Source of the DNA: an uncultured Pseudovibrio sp. | GTDB lineage: Bacteria; Pseudomonadota; Alphaproteobacteria; Rhizobiales; Stappiaceae | Length of the DNA: 64,000 nucleotides | Direction: 5' to 3' | Assembly (NCBI GenBank): GCA_947496145.1 | Contig: CANMBS010000017.1 | Location: 1-64,000, forward strand | Part shown: positions 38,653 through 48,434 of the stretch, one piece after another | How the letters are laid out: each line of letters begins with the position of its first letter | How positions within the stretch are numbered: position 1 is the first letter of the stretch | Made by a program: the position numbers and the translations under genes | The notes under the pieces: generated by a model | The model's database searches: none | What the model saw: the letters and a program-made list of their open reading frames with translations, nothing else | Told to the model about the DNA's origin: nothing

Positions 38653-40515
38653 CTACTCTTTAGGTGCCTTCCACCATCTATCGTATTGAAATCCATAAAG
38701 CGGTGTTTGGGCCGGATGCTCAACAGTGGTCCACCGTGCCACCCACTCAGCAGGAGGATAGTAAAGCGGAATTGCGTAAAAACCGGAAATCAGAACCCGG
38801 TCAAAAGCACGTACAGCTGCAACGAACTCTTCGTGGCTGCGGGCTGCAACCAATGCATCAATCAGCGCATCAATAGCAGGTTCTTTTGCGCCTACAATAT
38901 TGCGCGATCCCTTCGTATCAGCTGCTTGTGAAGACCAGCGTGCATATTGTTCTCCACCAGGGGAGAGAGATGAATACCATATGTTGACCAGAGCATCGAA
39001 CTCAAATGCAACCCGGCGCTCTTCAAACTGAGCCGCATCAACCATCCGTACACTTAAGTCAATTCCCAGTAGTTTGGCTGTTCGCTGTAATGCGAGGGCG
39101 ACCTTTTCCTCATCCTCTAAACGCACCAGCACTTCAAAAGCAAACTGCTCTCCGGTTACCCCATGCACCAGTTTTCCCTGATCCAATGTATAGCCAGCCT
39201 GCTTGAACAGGTTGAGCGCATTGCGCAACACTTTACGATCTCGCCCAGACCCGTCCGCCTCGGAAGGTCGCCAGGTACCTGCCATGACTTCCTCAGTAAC
39301 AACACCGGGGAAAGGCTCAAGTAGTTTCTTTTCCAACTCGTTTGCAGGGCGTCCAATGGAAGAAAGCTCTGAATTATCCCAGTAACCATCTACACGCTTG
39401 TAAAGCCCGTTGAACAGAGTTCTGTTAATCCACTTAAAGTCGAGCAACATTCCCAGTGCTTGCCTGACCCGTTTGTCTGCAAAGCGTTCACGGCGGGTAT
39501 TAAGGGCGATTCCGGTTGCGTGCGGAGGGGTTCCGCGTTCAAAGACATCCTTCACCACCTTTCCTTCTTCGAATGCAGGAAAATTACCCGCGTTTCCCCA
39601 AAGGCTTGGGTTCTCGTAGAGGAGTGCCTCCGTATCACCTTTGCGAAAAGCTTCTTGTAAAGCGTTGTAATCACGGAAGTAATCGACAACTACCTCATCA
39701 AAGTTATCAAAACCGATTTTTTGCGGCAGGTCTTTGGCCCAATAGTCATCACGGCGGGTATAGATGGTACGCCGTCCTGGATTGATCTCGGAGAACACGT
39801 AGGGGCCAGTGCCCACGGGCGGCGTCAATGTGGTATTACCAAAACTCTTGGCATCAGTTGTCCGGCTGTTGAAAATCGGTGCAAGTGCAATCAGCAGCGG
39901 CAGTTCCCGGTCACTCCCATCTTTAAAATGCAGCTTGATAGACCGCTCGCCAGTTTTCTCAAACCTGACCACTTTGCTGTACCAGCGCGAAAAAGGAGGG
40001 CGGCCATGATCCCGAATGGTTTCCAGCGAGAAAATCACGTCTTCTACGCTTAAGGGATCTCCATTAGAGAACTTCGCTGCCGGGTTCAGCCGGAACTCGA
40101 TCCAGTTTCGCTCATCGGGCATGCGCACGGCTTCCGCCAGATGTGCATAAAGCGTGAACGGTTCGTCGTTACTGCGCAGCAGGAGACTTTCAAGAATGTA
40201 GCTTCCCATCTGCCGCTCTTTCATACCGCGGGCAGATGTCCACGCACCTTTCAGCGCATAGGAATTCAGGCTGTCAAAGGTGCCTTGCACACCAAGTGAA
40301 AGCCGTCCGCCTTTGGGCGCCTGAGGATTTGCGTAGGGCAGGTGGGTATAATCTGCTGGCAGGGCTGGTGAGCCGTGCATTGAAATCCCATGGCTCCAGG
40401 GAACGGCCTCTTGAGCGCGTGTTCCAGAATAAGTTGCAACACTAATACCGGAAGCAACAACAAGACCAAGCGCAAATTTATTTATTCCATTCACATAGGA
40501 CCGGAAATGACTCAT
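38653..40515 (-). CDS. Extracellular solute-binding protein, peptide type (YejA-like)
   Basis: A 620-residue family 5 binding protein of a peptide/oligopeptide ABC importer. A signal peptide (basic NH2 end, GINKFALGLVVASGISVAT, cleavage after TRAQ/A) precedes MHGSPALPADYTHLPYANP, the YejA-subgroup beginning. The SBP_bac_5 pattern follows (PKGGRLSLGVQGTFDSLN; NGDPLSVEDVIFSLE; VGTGPYVF; VRQALGMLLDFKWINRTLF). I start at the ATG at 40515 because TAGGAGAA lies upstream; the frame extends 12 codons. No permease or ATPase genes adjoin, so it must dock with a transporter encoded elsewhere. Confidence 0.92.
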   Translation of the reverse strand: MSHFRSYVNGINKFALGLVVASGISVATYSGTRAQEAVPWSHGISMHGSPALPADYTHLPYANPQAPKGGRLSLGVQGTFDSLNSYALKGAWTSARGMKERQMGSYILESLLLRSNDEPFTLYAHLAEAVRMPDERNWIEFRLNPAAKFSNGDPLSVEDVIFSLETIRDHGRPPFSRWYSKVVRFEKTGERSIKLHFKDGSDRELPLLIALAPIFNSRTTDAKSFGNTTLTPPVGTGPYVFSEINPGRRTIYTRRDDYWAKDLPQKIGFDNFDEVVVDYFRDYNALQEAFRKGDTEALLYENPSLWGNAGNFPAFEEGKVVKDVFERGTPPHATGIALNTRRERFADKRVRQALGMLLDFKWINRTLFNGLYKRVDGYWDNSELSSIGRPANELEKKLLEPFPGVVTEEVMAGTWRPSEADGSGRDRKVLRNALNLFKQAGYTLDQGKLVHGVTGEQFAFEVLVRLEDEEKVALALQRTAKLLGIDLSVRMVDAAQFEERRVAFEFDALVNIWYSSLSPGGEQYARWSSQAADTKGSRNIVGAKEPAIDALIDALVAARSHEEFVAAVRAFDRVLISGFYAIPLYYPPAEWVARWTTVEHPAQTPLYGFQYDRWWKAPKE

Positions 40516-40813
40516 TCGAATTTCTCCTAGGGCATCCGCAGAAAATAGCAATATAACGATTCTGAGAAAAATTCAGCCTATGAGGCTTTGGAAAAGGACA
40601 GTAACCACCCCAATCTATAGGTAGAAAAATGCTTCTGACGTGTTTAAAGAGTACATAAGTAGCATTTAAAAAGAACGCTGCCTTTTTTTCAGCTCCGTTC
40701 TGAGTATGCTTGGCATCGAACAAGCAAACAAGACGCTGCGAGCCTGAAGACTGGTTGGCTGCGAAATTGTCGGGGCATAGCGATGCTTCGGATCAAACTT
40801 GAGGAAATTTGGG

Positions 40814-41428
40814 ATGGCCGTTAATTTCAAGGGCGCTCTGACTGGTGGGATTATTGCAGCAATGGCCGCGCTTGGCTTCGCTGGCACCAGTGTTGCACAA
40901 ACTGCACAGGCAAACGATGCCTGGGTTAAAGTGTGTAACACCGATCCAAAATCCAAGAAGGAATTTTGCCTTATCACACAAGAACTGCGCACGGACACAG
41001 GCCAGTTCCTTGCTCAAGCTGTTGTGCGTGAAGTGACCGGTGAAAGCCGTAAACTGCTGCACCTTGCTGTACCTCCGGGAATGCTGATCCAGCCGGGTCT
41101 TCGCGTTCAGGTTGACGGTGGCAAACAGTCTGAAGCAAAATACACAATCTGTTTTCCAAACGCTTGTATCGCTGAAATGGTCATTGATGACAATTTCGTC
41201 GGTAGCCTGAAAAAGGGTGGCAAGCTTATCATCACAACGTTGAACCAGCAGGGTAAGGCGCGTCCATTCGACCTGACCTTGAAAGGGTTTACCCGCGTGT
41301 ATGATGGGGAGGCGATTAAACCTGAAGAGCTTCAGGCGAAGCAGGAGCGTTTGCAGTCTGAGCTTCAAAAACGTGCTGAAGCTGCACGCCAAAAGCTCAT
41401 TGATCAGCAGCGCAAGGCAAATCAGTAA
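40814..41428 (+). CDS. ialB: Invasion-associated locus B family periplasmic protein
   Basis: A 204-residue exported protein of the alphaproteobacterial IalB family. It has a signal peptide (KGALTGGIIAAMAALGFAGT, cleavage near SVAQ/T), then the IalB core DAWVKVCNTDPKSKKEFCLI, LLHLAVPPGMLIQPGLRVQVD, YTICFPNACIAEM and LNQQGKARPFDLTLKGF, with four conserved cysteines. A charged helical tail (LQAKQERLQSELQKRAEAAR) extends beyond the domain. IalB was named in Bartonella, but homologues are general envelope proteins in free-living species. The ATG at 40814 follows GAGGAAA; a TTG five codons upstream is unlikely. A strong terminator follows. Confidence 0.93.
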   Translation: MAVNFKGALTGGIIAAMAALGFAGTSVAQTAQANDAWVKVCNTDPKSKKEFCLITQELRTDTGQFLAQAVVREVTGESRKLLHLAVPPGMLIQPGLRVQVDGGKQSEAKYTICFPNACIAEMVIDDNFVGSLKKGGKLIITTLNQQGKARPFDLTLKGFTRVYDGEAIKPEELQAKQERLQSELQKRAEAARQKLIDQQRKANQ

Positions 41429-41450
41429 GTCTGGTTTCGCTGTTAAACAC

Positions 41451-41483
41451 AAAAAACCCGAGGATACTTTCCTCGGGTTTTTC
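41451..41483 (+). terminator. Intrinsic terminator of ialB
   Basis: A long A-rich and GC stem (AAAAACCCGAGGA with TCCTCGGGTTTTT) closes a short loop, with the T-run at its 3' side. By symmetry it can also end the leftward hspQ transcript, whose stop is 51 bp away. Confidence 0.9.
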
Positions 41484-41533
41484 TTTATCCTCAAGGGATA
41501 ACAGACCGTTTTGATGGTTTGCATTCAAACTCT

Positions 41534-41866
41534 TCAGTGGATTTCCACATCCTTGACGATGTAACTGCCATCGGTTGTCTCGTCAAAAAATTCATCCACC
41601 TGAGGATGGCGCACCGGTTCGCCGCTGTCATCTTTTTCCAGATTTTGCTCAGAAACGTAAGCGATATATTCACTCTCCGCATTCTCAGCAAGCAGGTGAT
41701 AGAACGGCTGGTCTTTGTCTGGGCGTGCTTCTTCGGGAATTGACTCCCACCATTCATCGGTATTGTCGAATGTGGGATCAACATCGAAGACGATGCCACG
41801 GAATGGGTACAGGCGATGACGTACGACCTGTCCTATTCTGAATTTCGCGGTTCTGATTGTCTCCAT
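41534..41866 (-). CDS. hspQ: Heat shock protein HspQ
   Basis: A 110-residue hemimethylated-DNA-binding/YccV-like protein. It shows KFRIGQVVRHRLYPFRGIVFDVDP, the WWESIPEEARPDKDQPFYHLLAE core and YIAYVSEQNL. HspQ is a specificity factor for Lon protease and affects DnaA stability. The open frame adds 21 residues upstream, but the family begins at METIRTAKFR, so the start is at 41866. The C-terminal acidic extension (DEFFDETTDGSYIVKDVEIH) is common in alphaproteobacterial members. Confidence 0.93.
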   Translation of the reverse strand: METIRTAKFRIGQVVRHRLYPFRGIVFDVDPTFDNTDEWWESIPEEARPDKDQPFYHLLAENAESEYIAYVSEQNLEKDDSGEPVRHPQVDEFFDETTDGSYIVKDVEIH

Positions 41867-42078
41867 GATCCACCAAGCTTTCGCAGAAATTATCTCTTGT
41901 CCGGGCGCCTTAAAGGTCACGTTGCACACGTATTGTCAAGATATATAGCGCAGCGCTGTGTCAAGATGCAGTCCAATTCAGCCAAAAAATGCCCTTTGGG
42001 GATGAATTATCGCTCACAATTCATTGAGGGCGTTTCAATCAGGGTTGAGGAGCAGCATGCACTACTCCTCATGATTGA

Positions 42079-43116
42079 TTATTTGTAAGCTTCTGCCAGA
42101 ACCGGGTCTTTAGAATCCACAAGATCAGCAAGGTCACAAATCACTTTTGCCTGCTTCCAGGTGGCATCATCCTGCATTTTCCCATCCAGCATCACAGCCC
42201 CCGTACCGTCGGGCATAGCCTCAAGAATACGGCGTGCAAACTTTACTTCATCAGGATCGGGAGAAAAGACGTCCTTAGCAATTCCGATCTGGCTTGGGTG
42301 CAGTGTCCAGGTGCCAAGGCAGCCCATGAGGAAGGAATTACGGAACTGAGCTTCACAGGCCGCCGGATCACTAAAGTCACCAAATGGCCCGTAAAACGGC
42401 TTAATACCCGCAGCAAGACACGCATCCACCATCTTAGCAACAGTGTAATGCCACAGGTCTTGCTGGTAACGTGTGCGAGGAGCCTCTCCTTCCGCATCTG
42501 CCAGCACTTGATAATCCGGGTGCCCACCACCCACGCGCGTGGTTTTCATGCCACGAGAAGCCGCCAGGTCCGCAGGGCCAAGGCTCATGCCATGCATGCG
42601 CGGGCTGGCACTGGCAATGGCTTCAACATTGTTCACACCTTCCGCAGTCTCCAAAATAGCATGGATCTGGATTGGCTTTGTAACGCCAGCCTTAGCTTCC
42701 AGTTGAGCCAGCAACTGATCAAGATAATGGATATCCCAGGGTCCGTTCACCTTTGGCAGCATGATCACATCCAGCTTGTTACCACAGCGCGTAACGATCT
42801 CCGTGATGTCATCAAGAACCCAGGGGCTTTCCAGTGAGTTGATACGGGTCCAAAGCTTTGTTGAGCCAAAATCATTCTCATTTGCCATCTGAATAAACCC
42901 TTCACGGGCATTCAGCTTTTCATCAGCTGGAATTGCATCCTCAAGATTGCCAAGGATAACATCTACCTGAGAAATCATCTGAGGAATTTTTGCACGCATT
43001 TTTTCTATATGTGGCGGCACAAAGTGAATCATACGCTCAAGAGCCACAGGAGGCTCACTAAATGGCTTAGGCGCACCGATCGCTAAAGGTTTATAAAAGG
43101 AACGATAGGTTTTCAT
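42079..43116 (-). CDS. HpcH/HpaI-family CoA ester lyase (malyl-CoA lyase-like)
   Basis: A 345-residue TIM-barrel enzyme of the citrate lyase beta/malyl-CoA lyase group, which makes or cleaves CoA-activated dicarboxylates. Key segments are [18 protein letters not shown], the metal-ligand strand [46 protein letters not shown], the active-site acid [24 protein letters not shown] and [10 protein letters not shown]. It has the extra C-terminal helices of malyl-CoA/methylmalyl-CoA lyases. The exact substrate cannot be set; beta-methylmalyl-CoA or malyl-CoA thioester hydrolysis are alternatives. It is a single gene with no pathway neighbours. Confidence 0.88.
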   Translation of the reverse strand: MKTYRSFYKPLAIGAPKPFSEPPVALERMIHFVPPHIEKMRAKIPQMISQVDVILGNLEDAIPADEKLNAREGFIQMANENDFGSTKLWTRINSLESPWVLDDITEIVTRCGNKLDVIMLPKVNGPWDIHYLDQLLAQLEAKAGVTKPIQIHAILETAEGVNNVEAIASASPRMHGMSLGPADLAASRGMKTTRVGGGHPDYQVLADAEGEAPRTRYQQDLWHYTVAKMVDACLAAGIKPFYGPFGDFSDPAACEAQFRNSFLMGCLGTWTLHPSQIGIAKDVFSPDPDEVKFARRILEAMPDGTGAVMLDGKMQDDATWKQAKVICDLADLVDSKDPVLAEAYK

Positions 43117-43221
43117 CTGGCAAGCTCCCTCCCAGGCTCAGCTTTAAATCAGGAGGCGAGTATACAGATTATGATGCGGTGCAAAATCGGCTCTTTGGGC
43201 TAAGTCCCGCAGACGGCTTTG

Positions 43222-44115
43222 CTAAATCCACTTCTTCATGATCCACATCCATTGGGAGGGTTCTTCACGGATCCACTCTTCAAACTGGTCATGAATGGCC
43301 TGTGTTGTGGTAATCGCATCCTGAACACGGTCTTTTGTGCGGGCCACCGGAATTTCTTTTGCGAGGATCTCAAAGCGTGCCCCTTTTTTTCGACGGGCAA
43401 CAACCGCAATCAACCGCTTGTTCATGGTGCGGGCAAGTGCTGCCGGAATATGGGTCGCAGCAGCCTGCTGTTTGAAGAATTCAATCTTAACACCGCGCTT
43501 GTCTCTCACATCCGCAACAAAAGCAACCGATCCTTTTCTGCGCAAAATAGAGATAATCTTCGCACCGGTGTCATGACCTTTGCAATAAAGCCCGAGCTTG
43601 TAAAGAAAGTCCCTCCGTTCAACCAGATACGCTTCAGAAAAGGGGTTATTGAGTTTTTGATAAACGCCCGCCAGCGGCAGCCCCAATTCCTCTGCCTTAT
43701 CTGAAACAACCTCCCAGTTACCTGAATGCATGGTAACCAGAACAGCGCCCTCTCCAACTGAAGGAGAAAACACCTCAGGATTTGCGTAGGTAACGCGGCT
43801 TGGGTCCTTGTGGATTTTTGAAAGCAAGACGGTTTCAGCAGAAACCCGTCCCAGATTCTCCCACATATCACGGATCATCCTGTCTGCTTCATTAAGCGAC
43901 ATGTCCGGGTAAGCCGTCATCAAATGTGCTTTTGCGCGAGCATGACGATGGGTCATCGGCGCAATCAAACGCCACATGCTACCCATAAATGCAGAAGCCC
44001 AATCCAATGGCATTGAACGCAAAATTCCACCAATAACTCTTAAGGCCAGCCATTCCAAACGAAAGCTAAGCTTTTCTCGTGTCGACAGCGGGTGACTTTT
44101 TTTGTTCGCGATCAT
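43222..44115 (-). CDS. Lipid A biosynthesis acyltransferase (LpxL/HtrB family)
   Basis: A 297-residue inner-membrane acyltransferase that adds a secondary acyl chain to lipid A. It has the catalytic H-x4-E motif H130-SGNW-E135 within GAVLVTMHSGNWE, a hydrophobic N-terminal helix (LALRVIGGILRSMPLDWASA), the GVYQKLNNPF region and VAFVADVRDKRGVKIEFF with the Arg/Asp set of the family. The C-terminal QWMWIMKKWI is typical. Single gene; acyl specificity is unknown. Confidence 0.92.
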   Translation of the reverse strand: MIANKKSHPLSTREKLSFRLEWLALRVIGGILRSMPLDWASAFMGSMWRLIAPMTHRHARAKAHLMTAYPDMSLNEADRMIRDMWENLGRVSAETVLLSKIHKDPSRVTYANPEVFSPSVGEGAVLVTMHSGNWEVVSDKAEELGLPLAGVYQKLNNPFSEAYLVERRDFLYKLGLYCKGHDTGAKIISILRRKGSVAFVADVRDKRGVKIEFFKQQAAATHIPAALARTMNKRLIAVVARRKKGARFEILAKEIPVARTKDRVQDAITTTQAIHDQFEEWIREEPSQWMWIMKKWI

Positions 44116-44314
44116 ACTGGCCTTTGGCGGGTGGAGCTTTCCAGTTCCGTTTACTCACATACTATAGTGTCGTTGCTGTGCCCATGCCAACCTCTGTAGA
44201 TTAGCTGAATCAACATGGAAGCTGTGAGGGTGATTAGCTAATCGCCGTTTTAAAAGCAACTCATTCTGCGGATCAAAGAAGAGAACCCGAAAAATTGACT
44301 GGGAAAAGGAATCG

Positions 44315-45265
44315 ATGCTGAATGTAATAAACTTGGCCCTGCCATTTTTCCTTCTGATTTTTCTCGGCTTTGTTTCCGGGCGTGGTGCAAAACTCTCCCG
44401 CGATGGTCTTGCATGGATGAACTTTTTTGTGGTGTATCTGGCGCTACCGGCTTTGTTTTTTCAGCTTCTTTCTGAAACCCCTCTGGAAGAGCTGGCGACC
44501 TTTGACTTTGTTGCGATAACCACATTTTCCACCTTTGTCATGTTTACACTAGCCTACTGCTTTGCCCGGTTTCTTCTGGGCGCAAAAATTGGCGAAAGCA
44601 CCGTGCAGGCACTCGTCGGGTCTTATTCAAATATCGGCTATATGGGCCCCGGCGTTACTCTGGCTGTATTGGGAGCTGGCGCTGCTGTGCCAACAGCGCT
44701 GATCCTGTGTTTTGATACAATTTTGCTGTTTATTCTTGTGCCAATGATGATGTCCATCGGCGGCTCTCAAAACATAAAAATTGGCCCTCTGGCGTTTGAA
44801 ATCATCAAAAAGATCATCACCCATCCCTTCATTCTGGCAGTATTTGCGGGCGTTCTTGCCGCCGCAATCGAGTTCAGGCCGCCAGTCGCTCTGGATCAAA
44901 CCATTTCATTCTTAAGACAAGCGGCAGCTCCTTGCGCGTTGTTTGCTATGGGGGTCACAATAGCGCTGCAACCAAGCCGCAGAACCGCCGGAGAACTGCC
45001 GCTGCTGCTGGCAATCAAACTCATCGCACATCCGCTTCTTGTATTTTTATTGCTGAAATGGGTAGGCACTATTGATCATCTGTGGATTTCGACAGCGCTG
45101 CTAATGGCAGCCCTTCCACCAGCTGCAAATGTATATGTGCTGGCGCAGCATTACTCCAGTTATGTGGAACGTGCATCAACTGCGGTGCTTTATGGAACGC
45201 TTGCATCTGTCATCACACTGCCAACGCTTATTTATCTTATCCAGTCTGGCCTGTTGCTGCCTTGA
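44315..45265 (+). CDS. AEC-family transporter
   Basis: A 316-residue membrane protein with about ten helices, of the auxin efflux carrier family that includes malonate transporter MdcF. Family features are the N-terminal LALPFFLLIFLGFVSGRGAKL, NFFVVYLALPALFFQLLSETP, the ALVGSYSNIGYMGPGVTLAVLG crossing region and the C-terminal ALLMAALPPAANVYVLAQHY. Substrates in bacteria are usually small carboxylates, unproven here. It converges with the hydroxylase gene with only 3 bp between stops. Confidence 0.92.
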   Translation: MLNVINLALPFFLLIFLGFVSGRGAKLSRDGLAWMNFFVVYLALPALFFQLLSETPLEELATFDFVAITTFSTFVMFTLAYCFARFLLGAKIGESTVQALVGSYSNIGYMGPGVTLAVLGAGAAVPTALILCFDTILLFILVPMMMSIGGSQNIKIGPLAFEIIKKIITHPFILAVFAGVLAAAIEFRPPVALDQTISFLRQAAAPCALFAMGVTIALQPSRRTAGELPLLLAIKLIAHPLLVFLLLKWVGTIDHLWISTALLMAALPPAANVYVLAQHYSSYVERASTAVLYGTLASVITLPTLIYLIQSGLLLP

Positions 45266-45268
45266 GTG

Positions 45269-46528
45269 TCAGTCTCGCGGACGCATCAGATGAGGTAAAT
45301 TCCATGAGGGTGCAATGCCCTCCCGCATCAAAAGCTGGCGAACCAGTGGGATTCGGGAAGCGGTATACAGCCCGAGACTGCGCAAAACCTGAACGGGCAG
45401 GGCATCAGTGAGCAATGAGCGGTTGAGAAGATCAACTGCGGTTGTCCGGCTCACAACATCTGCCTTTCGGTTGCGCTCATATTTCTTTAGCAGCCCAGCA
45501 GTCCCTAAATCACCATTTGACCGCTTCGCATCACAGAGTAACTCAGTTGCAACGGCAACATCACGCAATGAAAGGTTCAACCCTTGCGCTCCAATGGGTG
45601 GAAAGGCATGAGCAGCTTCGCCCATAAGCAAAGAACGATGTGCCCCCATGCAAAGAGCAGTAAGTCCCGAGAGAGGGTAGACTTGCCTCTCGCTCGCCAG
45701 TTCGATCACCCCCAGAACGGACTGGCTCAATTTCTCCAGCTCAGCCGCCAGCGCATCATCTTCCAGAGCATTCAGTTCTTGCGCACGTTCGGGTGTTTCC
45801 ACATGAACGAGTGAGGATATTTTCCCCGGCAAAGGCACCATTGTGAAGGGCCCGGTTTCACGATGAAACTCGGTGGATGTGTTGTAGTGTGGTAAGCTGT
45901 GCTTCAGATTGAGAACAAGCGCTGCCTGAGGATAGGTCCAGGTCTTTGTTTCAATACCTGCGGAGCGGCGAACCACTGAATTGCGCCCATCCGCACCAAT
46001 GACCACCTGACAGGACAGGTTAGGGGCACTGCTGAGCTCAAGGGTTGCGCGTCGGTCATCACAAGAAACGGACTTGATTGTATCTTCAACCAGCTCAATC
46101 CGCTCATGAGCAACCACCAGATCATAAAGAACGCGGTTCAGATCCTTATTTAAAACGTTATAGCCAAAAGCTGGTAGCTCCAGTTCACTGGCCGCAAAGG
46201 TCGTTTCCGGAGCTCTGATAAGACGGTTTGTCCCATCAATGAGCCTCATTTTCTCAAGAGGCGTGAAAGCGGCTCGCAGGTCGCTCCAGATACCAATGTT
46301 TTCAAGAAACTGCCGGGATGCCTCCATCAAGGCGGTCGTGCGGGTGTCATCCAGATTAACAGCAGGACCAACCAAAGCGGTTTGAAGGCCCTGACTCGCA
46401 AGTGCAAGTGCTGCAATCATCCCCGCCGGACCACTGCCAACAACTGCCACTTCAAAATCTGTGGTCTGAGGTACTACCAGAAAGGTTGAGCGGCTCGCGT
46501 CGCTCTCAGTTGCCGTATGGTCTGTCAT
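45269..46528 (-). CDS. UbiH/VisC-family FAD-dependent hydroxylase
   Basis: A 419-residue flavoprotein monooxygenase of ubiquinone synthesis. It shows the dinucleotide-binding AVVGSGPAGMIAALALA, DDTRTTALMEAS with the conserved Thr-Ala-Leu of UbiH relatives, the DG motif IGADGRNSVVRRSA, and the FAD-ribose region LLMGEAAHAFPPIGAQGLNLSLRD. Alphaproteobacteria use UbiH, UbiL, UbiM and similar enzymes for C1, C5 and C6 hydroxylation; which position this one serves cannot be read from sequence. I start at MTDHTATESD (46528), preceded by GCGGAAGCGG; the frame continues to a GTG 24 codons upstream. Confidence 0.9.
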   Translation of the reverse strand: MTDHTATESDASRSTFLVVPQTTDFEVAVVGSGPAGMIAALALASQGLQTALVGPAVNLDDTRTTALMEASRQFLENIGIWSDLRAAFTPLEKMRLIDGTNRLIRAPETTFAASELELPAFGYNVLNKDLNRVLYDLVVAHERIELVEDTIKSVSCDDRRATLELSSAPNLSCQVVIGADGRNSVVRRSAGIETKTWTYPQAALVLNLKHSLPHYNTSTEFHRETGPFTMVPLPGKISSLVHVETPERAQELNALEDDALAAELEKLSQSVLGVIELASERQVYPLSGLTALCMGAHRSLLMGEAAHAFPPIGAQGLNLSLRDVAVATELLCDAKRSNGDLGTAGLLKKYERNRKADVVSRTTAVDLLNRSLLTDALPVQVLRSLGLYTASRIPLVRQLLMREGIAPSWNLPHLMRPRD

Positions 46529-46795
46529 GTTCCGCTTCCGCAGTTTTCTAGCGTGTCCTTCAGTATCTAGGGGATAAGACATACTTTGTTCAAGGTGCAC
46601 CGATCACATAGTCCCCGAATGTTTCATACAACCCGTTGGTCCTGTCAGCTTCATCATGTCGCAGGGGGGCACACCAGATTTGAATTAAATCAATGTCGCA
46701 TTGGGGGAATTACTGGGATAAGAAGAGGAGGGACTTACCAAGCCCTTTTTAATACATGCAAAATCACGTTGCGCCGATTGATCTGGAGATTACTC

Positions 46796-47701
46796 ATGTC
46801 AGTTACCAACCCCAAAGCCGATATGCAGCTTTCCTACCGGTTGCCCTATATCGTTCTGACCGGGGCAGTCATTCTGGGTTGGGTTTATCTGGCTGCCATG
46901 GTTGTTGACATGATCACCCGCATGGATATGGGCGAAATGGGGCCGGGCATGGAATTGTTCAATCAGTTCAACATGTTCAAAGGACTTCCAGAGCATATAC
47001 GTGTTCAGCTTGCCTCACTGTGCCTGCCTCTGGCTCAGGAAGCTTTTGGAATGCCCGCTTTGGTGAACATGGGGCTTTATGACTACTTCCTGCTCTTCGT
47101 AATGTGGTTCATGATGGTGCTTGCCATGATGCTGCCGACCGCAATGCCCATGCTGCAAACCTATCATGAAGCCCGCCCCGGTAAGGCAATTTACAAAGTT
47201 GCAGGCGGTTACCTTGCTGTCTGGACAGGGTTTTCTGTCATCGCAACTGTGGCGCAGGCGCTGCTGCACCAGATGGGAGTGCTGTCGCCCATGATGCTGC
47301 CTGTCTTTTCCACACTAACCATTACAACAGTCATTGCAGCTGCGATCTATCAGTTCACTCCCGCAAAACAAGCCTGCCTTGATCGGTGCCGCACCCCCAA
47401 CGTGGCATTGGCACTTCATTCAGGCCAGCAAAAGCAAAGTGCATGGCAGTTTGGCATAGAGCAGGGTTTATACTGCCTTGGCTGCTGTTGGGCGCTCATG
47501 GTGCTCATGTTTGCAGTGGGAATCATGAATATTATCTGGATCGCGCTGCTCGGCTTGATAATGACACTTGAAAAAAAGAGCAAAACACCGTTTACAAGCT
47601 ATGGAATAGGCATCGCACTTCTGCTATGGGGCTGCGCAAACATCTATTTTGCTCGGGCGGACTTACCTCTTTTTGAAGCTTTGGGTGATAGATTGTTCTA
47701 A
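46796..47701 (+). CDS. DUF2182 predicted metal-binding membrane protein
   Basis: A 301-residue polytopic protein matching the DUF2182 pattern: the methionine-rich MWFMMVLAMMLPTAMPMLQTY, GYLAVWTGFSVIATVAQ, a cytosolic loop (TPAKQACLDRCRTP) with two cysteines, and the CLGCCWALMVLMFAVGIMNI segment. Its Met and Cys pattern suggests copper or another soft metal, but the function is unknown. The open frame extends 70 codons upstream through a non-family region; the ATG at 46796 follows GGAG. The phosphatidylcholine synthase gene follows by 37 bp. Confidence 0.9.
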   Translation: MSVTNPKADMQLSYRLPYIVLTGAVILGWVYLAAMVVDMITRMDMGEMGPGMELFNQFNMFKGLPEHIRVQLASLCLPLAQEAFGMPALVNMGLYDYFLLFVMWFMMVLAMMLPTAMPMLQTYHEARPGKAIYKVAGGYLAVWTGFSVIATVAQALLHQMGVLSPMMLPVFSTLTITTVIAAAIYQFTPAKQACLDRCRTPNVALALHSGQQKQSAWQFGIEQGLYCLGCCWALMVLMFAVGIMNIIWIALLGLIMTLEKKSKTPFTSYGIGIALLLWGCANIYFARADLPLFEALGDRLF

Positions 47702-47738
47702 GTGATGCCGTCACTACAGAATAATAAAGGACCCTAAG

Positions 47739-48434
47739 TTGACCGGTCAGACCAACTCCCGGCTGTTTCTCATTCATATTCTCACCGCGTTGGGTGCACC
47801 CATTGCTTTGCTGGCGCTGGTGGCTGGAGCAAACGGCAATCTGCCTATGATGTTTTTCTGGCTTTGGGTGGCACTTGTTGTCGACGGGCTGGATGGTCCT
47901 TTAGCGCGCAAATATGACATTCAAAATCGTCTGCCCCGCTGGAGCGGCGTTATTCTGGATCTGGTGATTGATTACGCCACCTATGTTTTCCTGCCAGCTT
48001 TCGCACTTTATCAAAGTGGCTTGCTCTCTGAGTTCTGGGGGCTTCTTGCTGGTGCAGTAATTGTGTTCACCGGCGCGATTTACTTCGCTGACGGCAATAT
48101 GAAAACAGAAACTGGCGGTTTTCTGGGCTTCCCCGGCGTCTGGAACATGGTGATCGTCGTTCTGGTTGCCTTGCAATCTCCGGCACCAGTTATTATTGGC
48201 ATGGTAGCACTGTGCTCTTTACTGACATTCCTGCCAGTGGAATTCGTGCATCCGGTCCGTACTGTCAAATGGCGCCCGCTGACCTTGAGTATCTTGCTCA
48301 TCTGGAGTGCGGCGCTAGCAATGGCTCTTTATCAGAACTTCATCATCGAGACATGGCTGTTTGCACTCATCACAGCAACAAGCCTATATTTGTTCTGTGT
48401 TGGCGCAGTCCATCAAGTGTTTCGTCGCAAGTAA
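47739..48434 (+). CDS. pcs: Phosphatidylcholine synthase
   Basis: A 231-residue membrane enzyme condensing CDP-diacylglycerol with choline, a bacterial one-step route to phosphatidylcholine. The modified CDP-alcohol phosphotransferase motif is visible: D49-G50-x-D52-G53-x2-A56-R57 ... G70-x3-D74-x3-D78. Family segments also include WNMVIVVLVAL and LPVEFVHPVRTVKWRPLTL. It has about eight membrane helices. The start is TTG at 47739 after AAAGGA. Choline must come from outside or from other pathways; no betaine genes are near. Confidence 0.94.
   Translation: MTGQTNSRLFLIHILTALGAPIALLALVAGANGNLPMMFFWLWVALVVDGLDGPLARKYDIQNRLPRWSGVILDLVIDYATYVFLPAFALYQSGLLSEFWGLLAGAVIVFTGAIYFADGNMKTETGGFLGFPGVWNMVIVVLVALQSPAPVIIGMVALCSLLTFLPVEFVHPVRTVKWRPLTLSILLIWSAALAMALYQNFIIETWLFALITATSLYLFCVGAVHQVFRRK

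Noticed and set aside
46586-46795. 70-codon N-terminal extension of the DUF2182 protein
   Set aside because: It overlaps the 5' region of the opposite-strand hydroxylase gene and has no membrane-protein character; GGAG marks the later start.
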